Shown one piece after another: positions 1 to 11,910 of a DNA stretch of 64,000 nt (position 1 is its first letter; every line of letters starts with the position of its first letter). Location of the stretch: assembly GCA_024291935.2 (NCBI GenBank), contig CM044309.1:97489628-97553627 (forward strand), given 5' to 3'. A program made the translations under genes and the position numbers. This DNA comes from Okapia johnstoni. Lineage: Eukaryota > Chordata > Mammalia > Artiodactyla > Giraffidae. Under the pieces are notes generated by a model. It was not told where the DNA came from and did no database searches. It worked only from the letters and a program-made list of their open reading frames with translations.

Positions 1-111
1 ATGGAAGAACAAATGTGAACGTCACAACTCAGAAAATTAGTGTATTTTAGCTTCTGTAAATTCACATTCCCTGCCTAATACTAACCAATATCTTAGAATA
101 TAAGAGTTTTC

Positions 112-180
112 TTAAGACTAATGGATAAATGATGGATAGATGATAAATAGGTAGATAGATAAATCACAGATAGATATATT
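112..180. repeat. Imperfect GATA/GATG microsatellite, left part
   Basis: Loose tetranucleotide repeat of GATA, GATG and AATA units. With the cleaner tract after the neighbouring SINE it appears to be one microsatellite interrupted by that insertion. Seen directly. Confidence 0.8.
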
Positions 181-183
181 TTA

Positions 184-397
184 TTGTTGTTGTATAGTTG
201 CTAAGTCGTGTTTGACTCTTTTGTGACCCCCATGGACTGTAGTTCGTCAGTCTCCTCTGTCCGTGAAATTTCCCAGGCAAGAATACTGGAGTGGGTTGCC
301 ATTTCCTTCTTCAGGGGATCTTCCTGAACCAGGGATTGAACTCATGTTTCCTGAATTGGCAGGTGAATTCTTTACTGCTGAGCCACCAGGGAAGCCC
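184..397 (-). mobile_element. BovA-type SINE, antisense, within GATA repeat
   Basis: Reads antisense from the BovB-derived tail (CTAAGTCGTG, then the ATGGACTGTAG block and GGCAAGAATACTGGAGTGG) to the tRNA-derived head ending CCACCAGGGAAGCCC. Full-length class. GATA sequence lies on both sides and CAGATAG occurs at both junctions, but within a microsatellite that is weak proof of a target-site duplication. Confidence 0.95.
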
Positions 398-398
398 A

Positions 399-426
399 GA
401 TAGTTAGACAAATAGATGGATAGATG

Positions 427-471
<45 letters not shown>

Positions 472-512
472 ATGATAGATAGACAGATAAACTAGATAGA
501 TAATAGGTGAAT
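399..512. repeat. (GATA)n microsatellite
   Basis: A run of GATA units, pure from about 420 to 470 and decaying into GACA/AATA variants on both sides. Its length makes it a likely polymorphic locus. The ORF across it on the minus strand is a Tyr/Leu/Ser/Ile repeat artefact. Confidence 0.97.
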
Positions 513-3500
513 AAGAAGGACAAACAAACAGTTTTGGGTTTACTCTGTCTGCAATATATTTTCCCCATTACTCGCTCGCTGGTCAGTAGCCCTTCTCCTG
601 TTCCCAGCAGCAGTAATAAAGTCACTTTGTGTTTCTTTCTGGATAATCTGGTCTCTCTCTACTATCCTACATCTTCTGTGGCACAATGGAAAACATACTG
701 GGTTATATCTTTTTAGTTTATCAACATATAAGCTTACAAATTTAATTGATTTTCTAATGATATATTAGCTGAATGCAATGTTGTTCAAATAAAATTGTCC
801 TATTTTCCCATTATTTTAAAACTCATTATAAGAATTTGGGTACAATATTTACATACCCCATAAAATTTAAATTCTCTCTTTAAATCCATTTGAATGCAAA
901 TATCAAGTTATAGCCCCAATCTCACAATGCACAGTATACACAAATGCTGGCATCTCTTTCAGTTCCCTTGATACATATGCAAATTTTATGGATGAGATTT
1001 TGGAGCCTCTTGTTGAAAATTTAGCTGTAACGGCAAGAGAAGTGACTGCACTCATCCACAATGCATGCCACTAAAATTACACCTCATGGAGACATATAAA
1101 GACAGTGTTTATCCCTGTAAAACCGGAGGAACACCTGCAAACATAGATGGAGATGAAGGTCAAGAGCATCATAGAGCACCTGGTACAGGGAGTATTTTTA
1201 ATCATTCATCTCTTGGAAAAGAAACAGTGCTAAATCTCTCTCTCTCAATTGAACTAACTCATTACTGGCAAATCCTTGCCAAGTTTCTGTTGTGGGATTT
1301 TTTCTATTCACCCGAGGTAGCCTATTTATCTGAGAGAAATGCAGTCCTTTCCTAGACCATGTCTTTTCACGTGAATTATCAGTATCACTGCATTCCTATG
1401 TCCTGAATAAAAGCAACCACTGGACATCTGTGTTAGATTTCATTTTACCTAAGAGAAACAGTCTGTATATGTTGTCTCCTGTATTTCTGCTTTACTTTGA
1501 TATTGCCAGTAGGCTTATAATGAAAATAAATATTTCAATCTTAGAAGAGTAGAAAATGTAATATTATATGCAGTTGAAATTTATGGGAAATTGTCATTAA
1601 ATGGCTGATTCAAAGGAATTCACCTGCCATATATTTTTTGTAACTTATTCTTCTTCTAGTTATATAGGAGAACCACAAGAGTCTTAGTTTTCCTAAAGAC
1701 ATGAAAATTTACACAATGTTAAAGCAGAAAACATTGTAACAGTTTGAAAAGATTTAGGAGGTATTCTGGAAATATTAGCCTAGGAAAAATACATTTACTG
1801 TAACCAGGAGAATTTCAAGATTATACAGCAGTTGTATTTGTGGGAATGTAGTCATGAACAATAGTTCATGGAAGAAAGATTGCATTTATAACAAAATGAT
1901 TTATTGCTCAGCTTGAGGCAAGATATACAGTGGATGCTATGTTCCCCATGCTCACTAAGACTTCAGAAAATTTAAAAATAAAAAAACCCAAAACTTGTAA
2001 TATCATTAAAGCTAACATTATATATATTTACATACAATATCATGGGGCTGCTCTTGTGTTAATGCTAGGATGCCCCCACGTCTATTTGAATGTTATTTGA
2101 ATGTCTACACTGGGGCAAGAACTCAAGGTTAACCTTATCCTATGTGTATTGCAGCTAGATGGTGCTAGCCATTCCATATTAATAATCTGATGGACAAGCA
2201 AAAGCTGGTTCACTATTTATCCATAATTATGAAATCCATTGTCCACGGCACTACTGGTGTCAACTGAGCAAGGGAGGCATCCTATTTAATTCTAAATTCC
2301 TTAGATTGTTATGGTAATCCTTAAAAGTGAGACTGAAGTGAGAGATGCCCAGTGGACAATTGAAGGATGGTATGACATTTTTAGCATTTCTTCAGTCTAA
2401 TCTTGAGAAATTTTAGAAATCTTTTCTACATGTTTCTTCCCTATTAAAGTAAAAATATCTGCAAATTCAGAATTTTGTCATTTGGTGGTGTTTCATGTTA
2501 TTGTATTCCTGCAAGTCTGATTTTTTTTTTTTTTGAAACTGGGTCACTTGATCGCTTTACATTTCACTTGCAGAAATGCAAGTAAAAATATCTACTTGAG
2601 AAATTTTTCTCTTCCTTTTCCCTTTCCCCTTCATTTCATATTCTGCCTGTCCTCTGAGGAACACTGTAGCAATGGAAATGCAAAATCTCTATTCAGCAAA
2701 TTTAGTGTTTAATAGAATGACAAGAGAAAGCCAGTTGAGTTAAACAAATCTCCCATTTCTTCTTTGGATTTTGTATTTGTTTCATTGCTTCAAAGCTATG
2801 GGTGGGAAATAATTAATATTTGCTTTTTTATATGAATTTGACTAATTTTACCAGACAAAAATACAAAAGGAGAAAATAAAGTTTTCTCTGGCTCTTTCTA
2901 ACCATTTTACCAATACAAATGTCTTACTTAGAAATTTTAGAAGACAGTGAGGATAATAGGATAATATTTAATGAATACCTAATATTGAGCATCAGTTTCA
3001 GTGTTAGCAAAATATATGGCTTCTCTCGACTACCAGGTAAAGGAATTCAGATGAGAAAGACTCATCATTTTCCCCCAGCTAGAAATGTATTTTCTTGCAC
3101 AACTAATGACGACTAGAAAGCAGAGTAAAATTCTGAGGGATCGCACATACAGATAATCCTCTCACAGGTCATAAATATAATCACATAAGAGAAAAATCAG
3201 AGGGGCTCTCTGATGGAAAACATGAACCACCTGTTTGAACAACAGTTGTTTCTCGAGTCTGCCCATCATGACTGTCTATGATTATGCCAGTATATTCTAA
3301 ACACCGTCAACATCTCCCAAGTAGACAACTGCTGCCAAAATTATATATTTACGTAAAGAATTTTTAAAAGAGATTTATATAACAAAACATGCACAAAGTT
3401 TAAGTAAATGTGAACCTAAAAGGCTTTACATTTTCATGAATTTTTGTTACTCCAAGAAATCTCTCTTTCTACTAAACCAAGTAGAATGTATCTAATCTAA

Positions 3501-3797
3501 ACTGAAAAAGTACACAAGTATTTGATCTCCCAAGGAAAAGAAAATAAAGAGTGAATTTCCTAATACTCAATAAATAGTGAATGATGGAAACTATTTCCTT
3601 AGAAAACATTCTTATGGATAAACATGTGAGAGTCACCGAAAGGTTTCCATGTTTTAACGCAAAATTAACAACATTTCCTCTTAAAATAAAGCAAAAGCAT
3701 GTTGTTATAGCTTAAAAACTACCTGAAAGTCATCTCTTAATAATTATATTAACAATATTGGTCACATTTTAATATAGTTGATGTGACTATTGAATAT
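513..3797. other. 3.3 kb without recognised element
   Basis: AT-rich sequence with no repeat family, RNA gene or exon I can recognise. The longest plus-strand reading (1065-1355, 96 codons) has no familiar domain and no supporting splice or promoter context. Small features seen are a tandem copy of TTATTTGAATG at 2083-2104 and a poly-T run near 2521. Very old repeats below my recognition limit may be present. Confidence 0.6.
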
Positions 3798-3921
3798 GAA
3801 AGTGAAAGCACTAGTTATTTAGTCGTGTCCAACTCTTTGTGACCCACGGACTATAGCCTGCCAGGTTCCTCTATCCATAGAATTCTCTAGGCAAGATTAC
3901 TGGAGTGGGTAGCATTCTCAC
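3798..3921 (-). mobile_element. BovA-type SINE, 3' half (split by BovB)
   Basis: Antisense SINE 3' half, from GAAAGTGAAAGCAC through the ATGGACTATAG-like block to GGAGTGGGTAGCATTC. The match stops where a BovB copy begins and resumes at 5241 at the next SINE position, so this SINE was in place before the BovB arrived. Confidence 0.9.
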
Positions 3922-3922
3922 T

Positions 3923-5239
3923 ATTCAAAAATCTTAGAAGATGATGCTATCAAAGTGCTACACTCAATATGTCAGCAAATTTGGAAAACCTAGCAGTGGC
4001 CACAGGAATGGAAAATGTCAATCCTCATCCCAATTCCTAAGAAGGGCAGTACTAAATAATGTTCAAACCACTGGACAATTGCACTCATCTCTCATGCTAG
4101 TAAGGTTATGCTCAAAATCCTGCATGCCAGGCTTCCGTATTACATGAACCAAGAACTTCTAGATGTCCAAGCTGGATTTAAAAAAGGCAGAGGAACCAGA
4201 GATCAAATTGCAACATTCATTGGGTCATAGAGAAAGCAAGGGAATTACAGAAAAACACCTACCTGTTTCACTGACTACGCTAAAGCCTTTGACTGTGTGG
4301 ATCATAACAAACAGGACTGAGAAAGGAGTTCTACAAGGCTGTTTATTGTCACCCTGTTTATTTCAGTTATATGCAGAGCACATCATGAGAAATGCTGGGC
4401 TGGATGAGTTAACAAGCTTGAATCAATATTTCCAGGAGAAATATCAACAACCTCAGCTACGCGTATGATACCACTGTAAAGGCAGAAAGTGAAGAGGAAC
4501 TAAAGAACCTCCTGATGACAGTGAAGGAGGAGAGTGAAAAACTCAGCTTAAGACTAAATATTAAAAAAAAAAAACAAACAACTAAGGTCATGGCCGACTC
4601 AATCATTTCATGGCAAATAGAAGGGGAAAAGGTGAAAGCAGTGACAGATTTCCTCTTTTGGGCTCTAAAATCACTGTGGATGGTGACTGCAGCCATGAAA
4701 CTAGAAGACAATTGCTGTTTGACAGAAAAACTATGACAAACCTAGACGGTGTGTTAAACAGCAAAGACATCACTTCGCCAACAGAGGTCTTTATAGTCAA
4801 GGCTATGGTCTTCCCAGTAGTCATGTACAGTTGTGAGAACTGGACCATAAAAAGTCAGATGCTGAAGGCTTGATGCTTTCGAACTTTGGTGCTGGAGTGG
4901 ACTCTTAAAAGTCCCTTGGACAGCAAGGAGATCAAACCAGTCATTCGTAAAGGAAATCAACCCTGAGTACTCATCGGAAGGACTTGATGCTGAAGCTTCA
5001 ATAATTTGGCCATTTGATGCAAATAGCCAACTGATTGGGAAAGACCCTGATGCTAGGAAAATTGAAAAGAGAAGGAGAAGAGGGCGAGAGAGCATGGGGT
5101 GGTTGGATGGTGTTGTTGATGAATGGACATGAACTTGAACAAACTCCAGAAGATGGTGAGGGACAGGGAAGCCTGGTGTGCTGCAGTCCACGGGGCTGTG
5201 AAGAGTCAGACATGACTTGGCAACTGAACAACAAACAAC
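3923..5239 (+). mobile_element. BovB LINE, 5'-truncated, inserted in a SINE
   Basis: Plus-strand BovB 3' portion of about 1.3 kb, running from the reverse-transcriptase region to the terminal ...GACTTGGCAACTGAACAAC. It starts in the stretch corresponding to KDDAVKVLHS. Bases similar to AGC-ATTC-ACT stand at both ends (3911-3922 and 5240-5250), an imperfect target-site duplication. About 0.15 kb is missing around 4310, just after the AFDCVDHN segment, so the copy is internally deleted as well as 5'-truncated. Confidence 0.93.
3935..5200 (+). pseudogene. BovB reverse-transcriptase ORF remnant
   Basis: Remains of the BovB ORF that would make the RTE-type reverse transcriptase. Visible pieces include the motif-A segment TDYAKAFDCVDHN near 4270 and the C-terminal ESWTIKK-like region near 4840. 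The YADD catalytic box reads as SYAYD at about 4455, so one catalytic Asp is lost. Several stops and frameshifts break the frame (for example after GCTGAAGGCTTGA near 4870). Non-functional; the ORFs of up to 163 codons on the opposite strand are shadows of this element. Confidence 0.9.
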
Positions 5240-5240
5240 A

Positions 5241-5337
5241 GCCATTCACTTCTCCTGGGGATCTTCCCAACCTAGGTCAAACACAAGCATCTGTATTGCA
5301 GTCATATTCTTTAGTGTCTGACCCACCAGGGAAGCCC
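5241..5337 (-). mobile_element. BovA-type SINE, 5' half (split by BovB)
   Basis: Antisense tRNA-derived half from CTTCTCCTGGGGATCTTCCC to CCACCAGGGAAGCCC. It completes the SINE begun at 3798; joined, the two give one standard-length copy. Confidence 0.92.
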
Positions 5338-5383
5338 ATACTTTTATATAATTTCTACTTTTGCTTTGCACAAATGAACCGGT

Positions 5384-5536
5384 CCATTATTGTATGTGTG
5401 CATGCTAAGTCGCTTCAGTCATGACCGACTCTTTGCAACCCTATGGACTGTAGCCCACCAGGCTTCTCTGCCCATAGGATTCTCCAGGAAAGAATACTGG
5501 GGTGGGTTGCCATACCCTCCTCAGGGGCCATTATTG
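5384..5536 (-). mobile_element. BovA-type SINE, partial, with 9-bp duplication
   Basis: Antisense SINE 3' portion at 5393-5527, starting at a short TGTATGTGTGCATGC run and stopping before the tRNA-derived head, so it is 5'-truncated. It is bounded by perfect CCATTATTG at 5384-5392 and 5528-5536, the target-site duplication. Confidence 0.93.
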
Positions 5537-6342
5537 CATAGTGCTACCTAATTTGAGTTCTTCTATATGACTATGATGATTTGTCTGAATTATGAAACAA
5601 GATGTTTTAATACTCTCAGTATTTTTAATTTTTGTTCATCTAATTAACCATACATATAGTACATATTTTGAATGCCATTTCTTTAAGTCATCTAACTTAC
5701 TTACAAGAGATAAATGAAACAAGTCTGAGTAACATCTCCTCTTTCAGTTGGAGAACTGGCATATTGGAACAAACTGGCACACAGTAGGAGCAAACATTCC
5801 TGTACCACTTCTCTTTGAAGTCCTCCCACTGTGGAGGCTGGAGCTCCAAGCTCTTCTGATTTTCTATACTTCCTAGGGTCATGGTGACACCCAGGTCAAA
5901 CCAAGAAAATCTCATGGAAAGCTTGCTGACATGCTGCTTGCCTGATAAAAGGACCAAACAAAACTAATGTTTTTTTTTTTTTCCACCTTCCCTTCTGCCT
6001 CAAAAGAATTATGAGATCTGGAACAGAGAGAGACTTCCTGTAACTCTGAAGTACAAACATAAGTCAAAAATGCCAACACACTGAGGATAAAAGAACAGAA
6101 ATAAATAGAGAATAGGTCCTTGAGTCTAAACAAATTGTCTACTACTTGGAATTGTTTCATGAAAAAAAAGCAAACAAAATCCTCTTACAGTTAACATGCT
6201 ACTACTTGAGTTTTCTGTTGCTTGAAGATGCAAATATTCCTGATTGCATCACATGTCATTTATATTTGTTAAATTTTTAAATAAAATAGTTTTTGTATTA
6301 CATTTGGCTATGAGGGAAATAAAACTCTTAATTGCAATTGTA
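5537..6342. other. 0.8 kb without recognised element
   Basis: The block at about 5730-6050 is less AT-rich and has two overlapping minus-strand ORFs (5697-5957, 86 codons; 5912-6160, 82 codons). Neither shows a domain I know. A poly-T run sits near 5970. It could be an old LTR or unique sequence; I cannot decide by eye. Confidence 0.5.
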
Positions 6343-6647
6343 GAGCTTCCCTGATAGCTCAGTTGGTAAAGAAATCGCCTGCAATGCAGGAGACCCCCAG
6401 TTCGATTCCTGGGTCAGGAAGATCCCCTGGGGCAGGGAAAGGCTACTCACTCCAATATTTTTGGGCTTCCCTTGTGGCTCAGCTAGTAAAGAATCAGCCC
6501 TCAATGCAGGAGACCTGGGTTGGATCCCTGGGTTGGGAAGATCCCCTGGAGAAGAGAAAGGCTACCTACTCCAGTATTCTGGCCTGGAGAATTCCATGGA
6601 CTGTATAGGCCACAGGGTGCAAAGAGTTGGATGCGACTTTCACTTTC
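6343..6647 (+). mobile_element. Dimeric tRNA-derived SINE (Bov-tA/CHR-like)
   Basis: Two head-to-tail tRNA-derived units: a left monomer at 6343-6462 (GAGCTTCCCTGATAGCTCAG to CTCCAATATTTTT) and a right one at 6463-6647 (GGGCTTCCCTTGTGGCTCAG to GCGACTTTCACTTTC). The GGTTCGATTCC-like B-box is visible in the left unit. The joined layout is a known ruminant dimer form, not two chance insertions. Confidence 0.93.
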
Positions 6648-6789
6648 AAATAGTTAAAAGTTTACTTTTCTCTTGTGGAAAAATATTGAATGGAGGTGGT
6701 CCATGGCAGATATTCTAGGCTATAAGGACACAGGTACATGTATATTTTATATACATGTACATGTGGTCCTTATCTCAAGATCATTTCAA

Positions 6790-6990
6790 GTTCCAAGGAG
6801 GATATTTCAGGCCCATATAGTGTGTTGGCCTTCCAACCAGAAGGGCCGGAGGAAGGAGAAAAAGGAGCAGGGAGAAAAGCAGCCCACTCCATTTGATTCT
6901 TAAGGGCATGGAAGCCTCTCTGCTTACGTCCTGTTCCCTAGAACTTAGCTATACAATCACACCTTTCTAAAAGGTGAGAAACAAGACCAG
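6790..6990 (-). mobile_element. Ancient LTR-like (MER/MLT-type) fragment
   Basis: The run CTTACGTCC...CCTAGAACTTAG...CACACCT, preceded by a purine-rich GGAGGAAGGAGAAAAAGG stretch, follows the antisense order of a common mammal-wide LTR-like consensus (TCACATGGCC/AGAACTTAGTC type). Heavily diverged; subfamily not assigned. Confidence 0.4.
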
Positions 6991-7374
6991 TTGTAAATTC
7001 TATTACCAAAGAGAAGAGAAAATTAATGTCTGAGGGTCAAATATCAGTTGTTGTTCCCACCATCCTCTTTGGCCTCCTAAATTTCCAAGTTTACCACACA
7101 TAGAATATTTTTCCTACACATAAACTATTTCACCTTCTTCCCAAGAGTGAAAAATCCTAATATCTCCTCCTTTTTTCTGTCTTCCTCCAATGACAAGCTC
7201 TTTCAAGAATACTATGAAATCTTAAACTGTTTGAAAATAAACGTTATATGAAACTAGGAAACCTTTTTTTTTCATTTTCTAGAATATTATTATAAATATA
7301 CAATAACATTATGCATGATTCTAAAGATAATAAAATGCTAGTTTAAAACAAAACCGAAACTGCCAGTTTTGACT

Positions 7375-7640
7375 CACTGTCTAAGGACGAGCCCTTTCCT
7401 AATCCATACGCTTCTAATCCTCTCTATGCTTTGCTTCCTGTGCTTTGGCTGTACGTCCTCTCACTTTCTCAAGCACCTTCGACATGTCCACATACCACGG
7501 CCTTTACCAGATGTTTCTAAAGTTTGAATATTTGTGTATAGGTATTGCCGGCTTATCCCCTTTCATCATTCAAGTTCTGACTTTAATATATCTCCTCAGA
7601 GTGGCTTTCCTCTATTATCTCAACAAAAAGAGTCCTTCTG
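7375..7640 (-). mobile_element. L2 LINE 3' fragment, antisense
   Basis: Recognised by the antisense L2 landmarks in order: CTTTGCTTCCTGTGCTTTGG, then CATCATTCAAGTTCTGA, then CTCCTCAGAGTGGCTTTCC. Diverged as expected for an element that predates placental mammals. The 93-codon plus-strand ORF across it (7445-7726) is a chance reading. Confidence 0.85.
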
Positions 7641-7842
7641 CAAATATCTTCTCTGTGTATTCAAAAAGAAAAGCATTATCTGATGCCAGTTCAAGAACTG
7701 TGTGTATTCAGTCAACAGCAAGGTAAGTACAGAAAGTACAGAATATGTCCTGAGCAAATTTTATGGCAACTTGATATTGCTGTAAGTGGTGTTGTATGAA
7801 AATACTGATCTGCAATGGCTTTGGGGAAGAGTGAGAATCTGA

Positions 7843-8078
7843 GATGTACTGGTGTACCACATTGTTGGGAATGCATGCTCAGTCATGTACGACTCTTTGT
7901 GACTCCATGGACTGTAGCCTGCCAGGCTCCCCTGTGCATGGGATTTCCCAGGCAAGAATACTGGAGTGGGTTGTCATCTCCTATTCCAGGGGATCTTCCT
8001 GACTCAGGGATTTTGAGTCTCCTGCCTTGGCAGGCGTATTCTTTACCACTATGGCACCTGGAAGCCACTGATGTACTG
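7843..8078 (-). mobile_element. BovA-type SINE, antisense, 9-bp duplication
   Basis: Complete antisense SINE at 7852-8069: GCATGCTCAGTCATG tail side, GGCAAGAATACTGGAGTGGG middle, and a decayed tRNA head GGCACCTGGAAGCC. Perfect GATGTACTG at 7843-7851 and 8070-8078 is the target-site duplication. Confidence 0.95.
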
Positions 8079-8799
8079 CTTTACTTATTCTTATGCTCTT
8101 GAGAGCACTTATTGGCATGTGGATTTGTTCATTTATTTTTAATTTTTCCCTATTCTAATTAGAACTAAAACCTCTTAAGACTATAGATTTGGGGCAACTT
8201 CTTCACATGAATATTCCAAAGCGTAAAACAGTATTTAAGTGCTCAAAAGTGTTCAATGCAAATATACTAAAAGGCCATGTGATACATATATTCTTGAATA
8301 TGGCAGGTAGAGATCGTTACAAAAAATTGCATAATTTTTGAAATTCTCTGATAGAGAAATTTTCACAATAGATTAGTTTCAAAAATAGTGAAGAAAGTAG
8401 GTTCCTTGTGAATAAACCATGACTGCTTAGTGGACAAGTATATCTAAATTCACTGGCAGTTGCTTATTATCTTTGGAGTTTATTTGTAAAAAGAAATACA
8501 GATCACCTCTGTGTTTATTTAAATTTTATGTACAGCATTTAAAGAAAACTTGTCACAGAGAATCAATTAGTGTTGACCACAGAATCAATAAGATGCCATT
8601 TACTTCTGAAGAATAATCAATAATTCAGTAAGTGCAAGTTATTTCACCTCCTTTAATGTAGATAGCTGAAAAATGATGATGTATTCTTTAGTTTTTTTAT
8701 AGTAAGTTTTCTTTCATGATTAAATCTTTTTAAAGTTTGCTGATGTGATTTCTATGCCCCATCATGCTTTTTTTTTTTCAAAATTCAACCAATTAGCAA

Positions 8800-8965
8800 C
8801 ATTTTTCAAACATTTTTATTGGAGCATAGTTGATTTACAATGCTGTGTTAGTCATGTGTACACCAAAGTGATTCAGTTATACATAAACATATATTCACTC
8901 TTTTTTTTAGATTTTTTGCCCATATAGGTCAAAATAGAACATTAAGTAGAGTTCCTCAGCAATGT
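8800..8965 (-). mobile_element. L1 3' UTR fragment, antisense
   Basis: TTTTTATTGGAGCATAGTTG, TTTACAATGCTGTGTTAG, AAAGTGATTCAGTTATACAT and a degraded CCCATATAGG follow the order of the artiodactyl L1 3' UTR read antisense. 5'-truncated. Confidence 0.9.
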
Positions 8966-9227
8966 TCCAATCTTTATTAAAAACTGCTGGTGTTTGGCAT
9001 CTTCAATACTGTTATCTCTATTATTTTAAGAATAAAAATTTTATATGCTTGAATATTTATGTTTGTTTCTAAAGTTTATTGGGCCATCTTTAAAAATTTT
9101 TATGTTTAAGTTTTTAAAGCAATAGGAAATAGGAAAATTTTCTCCAATTCAACTATTTGTAATGATTTATATAATACTATCACTCCTCAAAATTAAGCTT
9201 AAAAATAATCAGATTTCCATACAAGAA

Positions 9228-9780
9228 GTCAACAGTTTTATATGTACAACTAGATGAATTTTGACAAATCCAAATCCAGTTATGCAATGACCATAATAAT
9301 CATGACATAAAAAATCTCCATTAATCAAAATTCCTTCATGACTCTTATCAGTTAGTTACTTCACCAGTGTCAAGTCTCTGATAACCACTGACTTATCTTG
9401 GACACAACAGTTTTTGTCTCTTCTAAAGTTTCATACAAAGGGCATCATGAAATATGTACTCTTCTGTTTATGGCTTTTTACTTATATTTTTTAAATAAAC
9501 CCATGTTGTTGAATGTACCGGTAGTTTGTTTATACTGCTGAGTACTGTGCCATTGCATGATTATTCTACAATCTTTTAATCTATTTTTTCAGTTGATAGA
9601 CAATTGGGTTATCTCATTTTTAACCATTATTTTTAAATCTGCAGGGAAGATTTGAGTAAAATATTTTATATGCCTATCTATATGTTTTAATTTCTCTTCT
9701 GTAAATACCTAGGAGTGGATATGTTGGGTTTTATGCTAACTATATGTCTAACTTTATAAGAAATTTTTATTTGTGTGATA
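9228..9780 (-). mobile_element. Old L1 (L1M) 3' fragment, antisense
   Basis: Antisense L1M landmarks in order: AATTTTGACAAATCC, AACCACTGACTTATC, CCATGTTGTTGAATGTACC, GAGTACTGTGCCATTGCATG, TAAATACCTAGGAGTGGATA, and TTAACTTTATAAG-like sequence at the right end. Strongly diverged. Confidence 0.85.
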
Positions 9781-9939
9781 TCAGATTCTCTATGACTATA
9801 GTGATGGGCAGACCCAAGCCATAAAGCTTTTGCAGACTGGTGGTTATATGGTGGCATCATGTTTAACAGCTAAATCAGTTTCATAATGACAGTTGAGAAT
9901 TTCTGTCTCGAGGCAGTTTGGATGGTATATGATTCCAAA

Positions 9940-10990
9940 AAATTCTTTTTATACAAAATTTTAAACTTTATTGTGAAGTCATTTATAGTGTTCTTTTATC
10001 CATTTTAATCCCTGTTGTTCTAAATCAAGATCCCTCTTTCAAACTTTTCTTTTCTTTTAGTCATTCTTGCCCAAATTGTGTGTATATTTTTTCTAAGAGC
10101 CATTATTTGCTTTATTAGTCCCCTCTTTTATATCTTTTAAGTATTTTGCATTTAATAATATATTTATGATTAAACTATTTTAACTTTCTGTCTTTGGTTT
10201 AATTATTTGTTCATTTTCTCACTTCTTCAATGGATGCTTAGGTTGCTATTTATCAGTTGTTCTGATATTCTAATAACAGTAAGTAAATATACTTCATTTC
10301 TAAATATTGCTTAAGAGGTATGTTACTTTTATATAATAGTATTTTCAAATTTGTTCAGATATATATGTTTATTAATTTTTCTTTAAGCCTTGAAATATTT
10401 AGAAGTGCATTCTCTAATTTCATTCATCATTTACATTAATATTTTGATTATTTGATTGTAAATTGGTTGTAAATTGATTGTAACAAAAATAGTGTCTGTA
10501 GAATATTATTATACTTTTTAAAGCTTGTTGAAGTTTTATTTGCAACCTAATATACTGTCAAATTATTCATGTCACTTATGTACTTTAAAACAACATAGAT
10601 TCTATTAGCATTGAACTCAAGTTTTTGTGTATACACAAGTTGGTTATCACTTCAAGTAACTAATTATGATGATAATTTCTTTGAACACTTAACATTTTTG
10701 TTTACTTTATGTTTTAATTACTGGGATAAAAATGTTAAATTATTCTGTAGCTCTTCATTATGGATTTTTCACTCTCTCCTTGTATATAAATCCACTTGTG
10801 CTTTATATGTAAATCAAAGCATCTTTAATTGATATATATATAAGTTTAGTTTTATCTCTTTGGTAAACTGCTTTTTCCCCCTAATAAAACCTATTTGTTT
10901 CTGGGATTAATATAAGTACACAAATTCTTAATATTCTCCTAATAAATCTATTAGGTTTATTTTATTTTACTATTTTTGTGTCAATCAAAT
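9940..10990 (-). mobile_element. Very old L1 ORF2 relic, antisense
   Basis: T-rich sequence that can be laid on antisense L1 ORF2: ATATTTAGAAGTGCATTCTC (the GGTTATTTAGAAGTG region), an AAGTTGGTTATCACTTCAAG segment, and TTATGGATTTTTCACTCTC. No readable ORF remains. Includes an 11-bp-period tandem of TTGTAAATTGG around 10454-10483. Boundaries approximate. Confidence 0.5.
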
Positions 10991-11439
10991 ATTTAGATTG
11001 TTTTAAGCTTCCTTTTGTTACTTTGGATAGTTAAGATTTTGCATATTCATTCATAGTTCTTGCTATGCTATGCATTTAAAATGTTTAGTATATATTGTCC
11101 AACATGTTTATTGGTTTCACAAAAAAAGTTTTGTTTTTTTAGGGTATTTAAGACCCATATTCCCCCAAGCTGTGCTCTCAAACCCATCTTACTACTGGAA
11201 CAAAAGTGAGTTAAGACATAAAAGATGTTGAACATATATGCATAATATCCTTATATGGCTTCTTCTTGTTTTTGGTTTTTTACCAAATTATATGGAATGT
11301 AGGAATATGGGACCAAACTGCTTATTTTTCAGCATCAACTATTTTCAGTCTTATGCTATTCTTTTAATTCCAAACAAGGTACATATTTTTCAGACTGTCA
11401 GAATCATTACATTCTATCTAGACTGAGTTTTCAAGCACT

Positions 11440-11710
11440 GTTTTTCAGTCCACCAAGACTTCTTTGCCTTTGGGAGAAAGCTATCCCAGACTGTCCATAG
11501 GTTGAATGCCTTTCTTAAGTACTTCCATTAATATCTGGCACTTTTCCTACTTTTGTATTTCTTTCTAGGGTTATAATATTCCTTTCTTATGTCTACGTTC
11601 CATTAGACTATATTATTTGAGGACAAATTTGACCATTTTTACTTATTGTTGTTATTTTTAGAGCCTGATCCTATATTCGATACATACTTATTAACAAATG
11701 AGTATAACAT
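11440..11710 (+). mobile_element. L2 LINE 3' end, sense
   Basis: CATTAGACTATATTATTTGA followed by GGACAAATTTG and, after a TTATTTTTAGAGCCTGATCC stretch, ACTTATTAACAAATGAGT follows the L2 terminal pattern (ATTAGACTGTAAGCTCC ... GTGCTCAATAAATG). Upstream TTCCATTAATATCTGGCAC also fits. Diverged. Confidence 0.65.
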
Positions 11711-11910
11711 ATTTCAAAATGAATCAACATTTGTTCAGATTTATGCTGGAATTACTTTTCCTTTGCATTACAAAAAGTATACTGAGAAGATATCTAATTG
11801 CTTTAAAATTCAAATGTTCTCTTATAATTGTAGGAACTTTCTGATATTTGAAAAATAAGAGTACAACCAGGTATAAATATCTCCATTTAATCTATCATAT
11901 AGTTCTATTA

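Noticed and set aside
399..512. GATA array as a CRISPR-like or satellite array
   Set aside because: Four-base units without spacers; a plain microsatellite.
1065..1355. 96-codon ORF as a small gene
   Set aside because: No domain, no clear translation context and no exon signals; length is within chance expectation for a window of this size.
4754..5245. 163-codon minus-strand ORF as a gene
   Set aside because: It lies antisense to a BovB copy; the coding remnant is on the plus strand.
6343..6462. tRNA gene signatures (GGTTCGATTCC-like B-box)
   Set aside because: Part of a tRNA-derived SINE monomer without a cloverleaf-competent full tRNA; the same holds for the heads of all BovA and CHR elements here.
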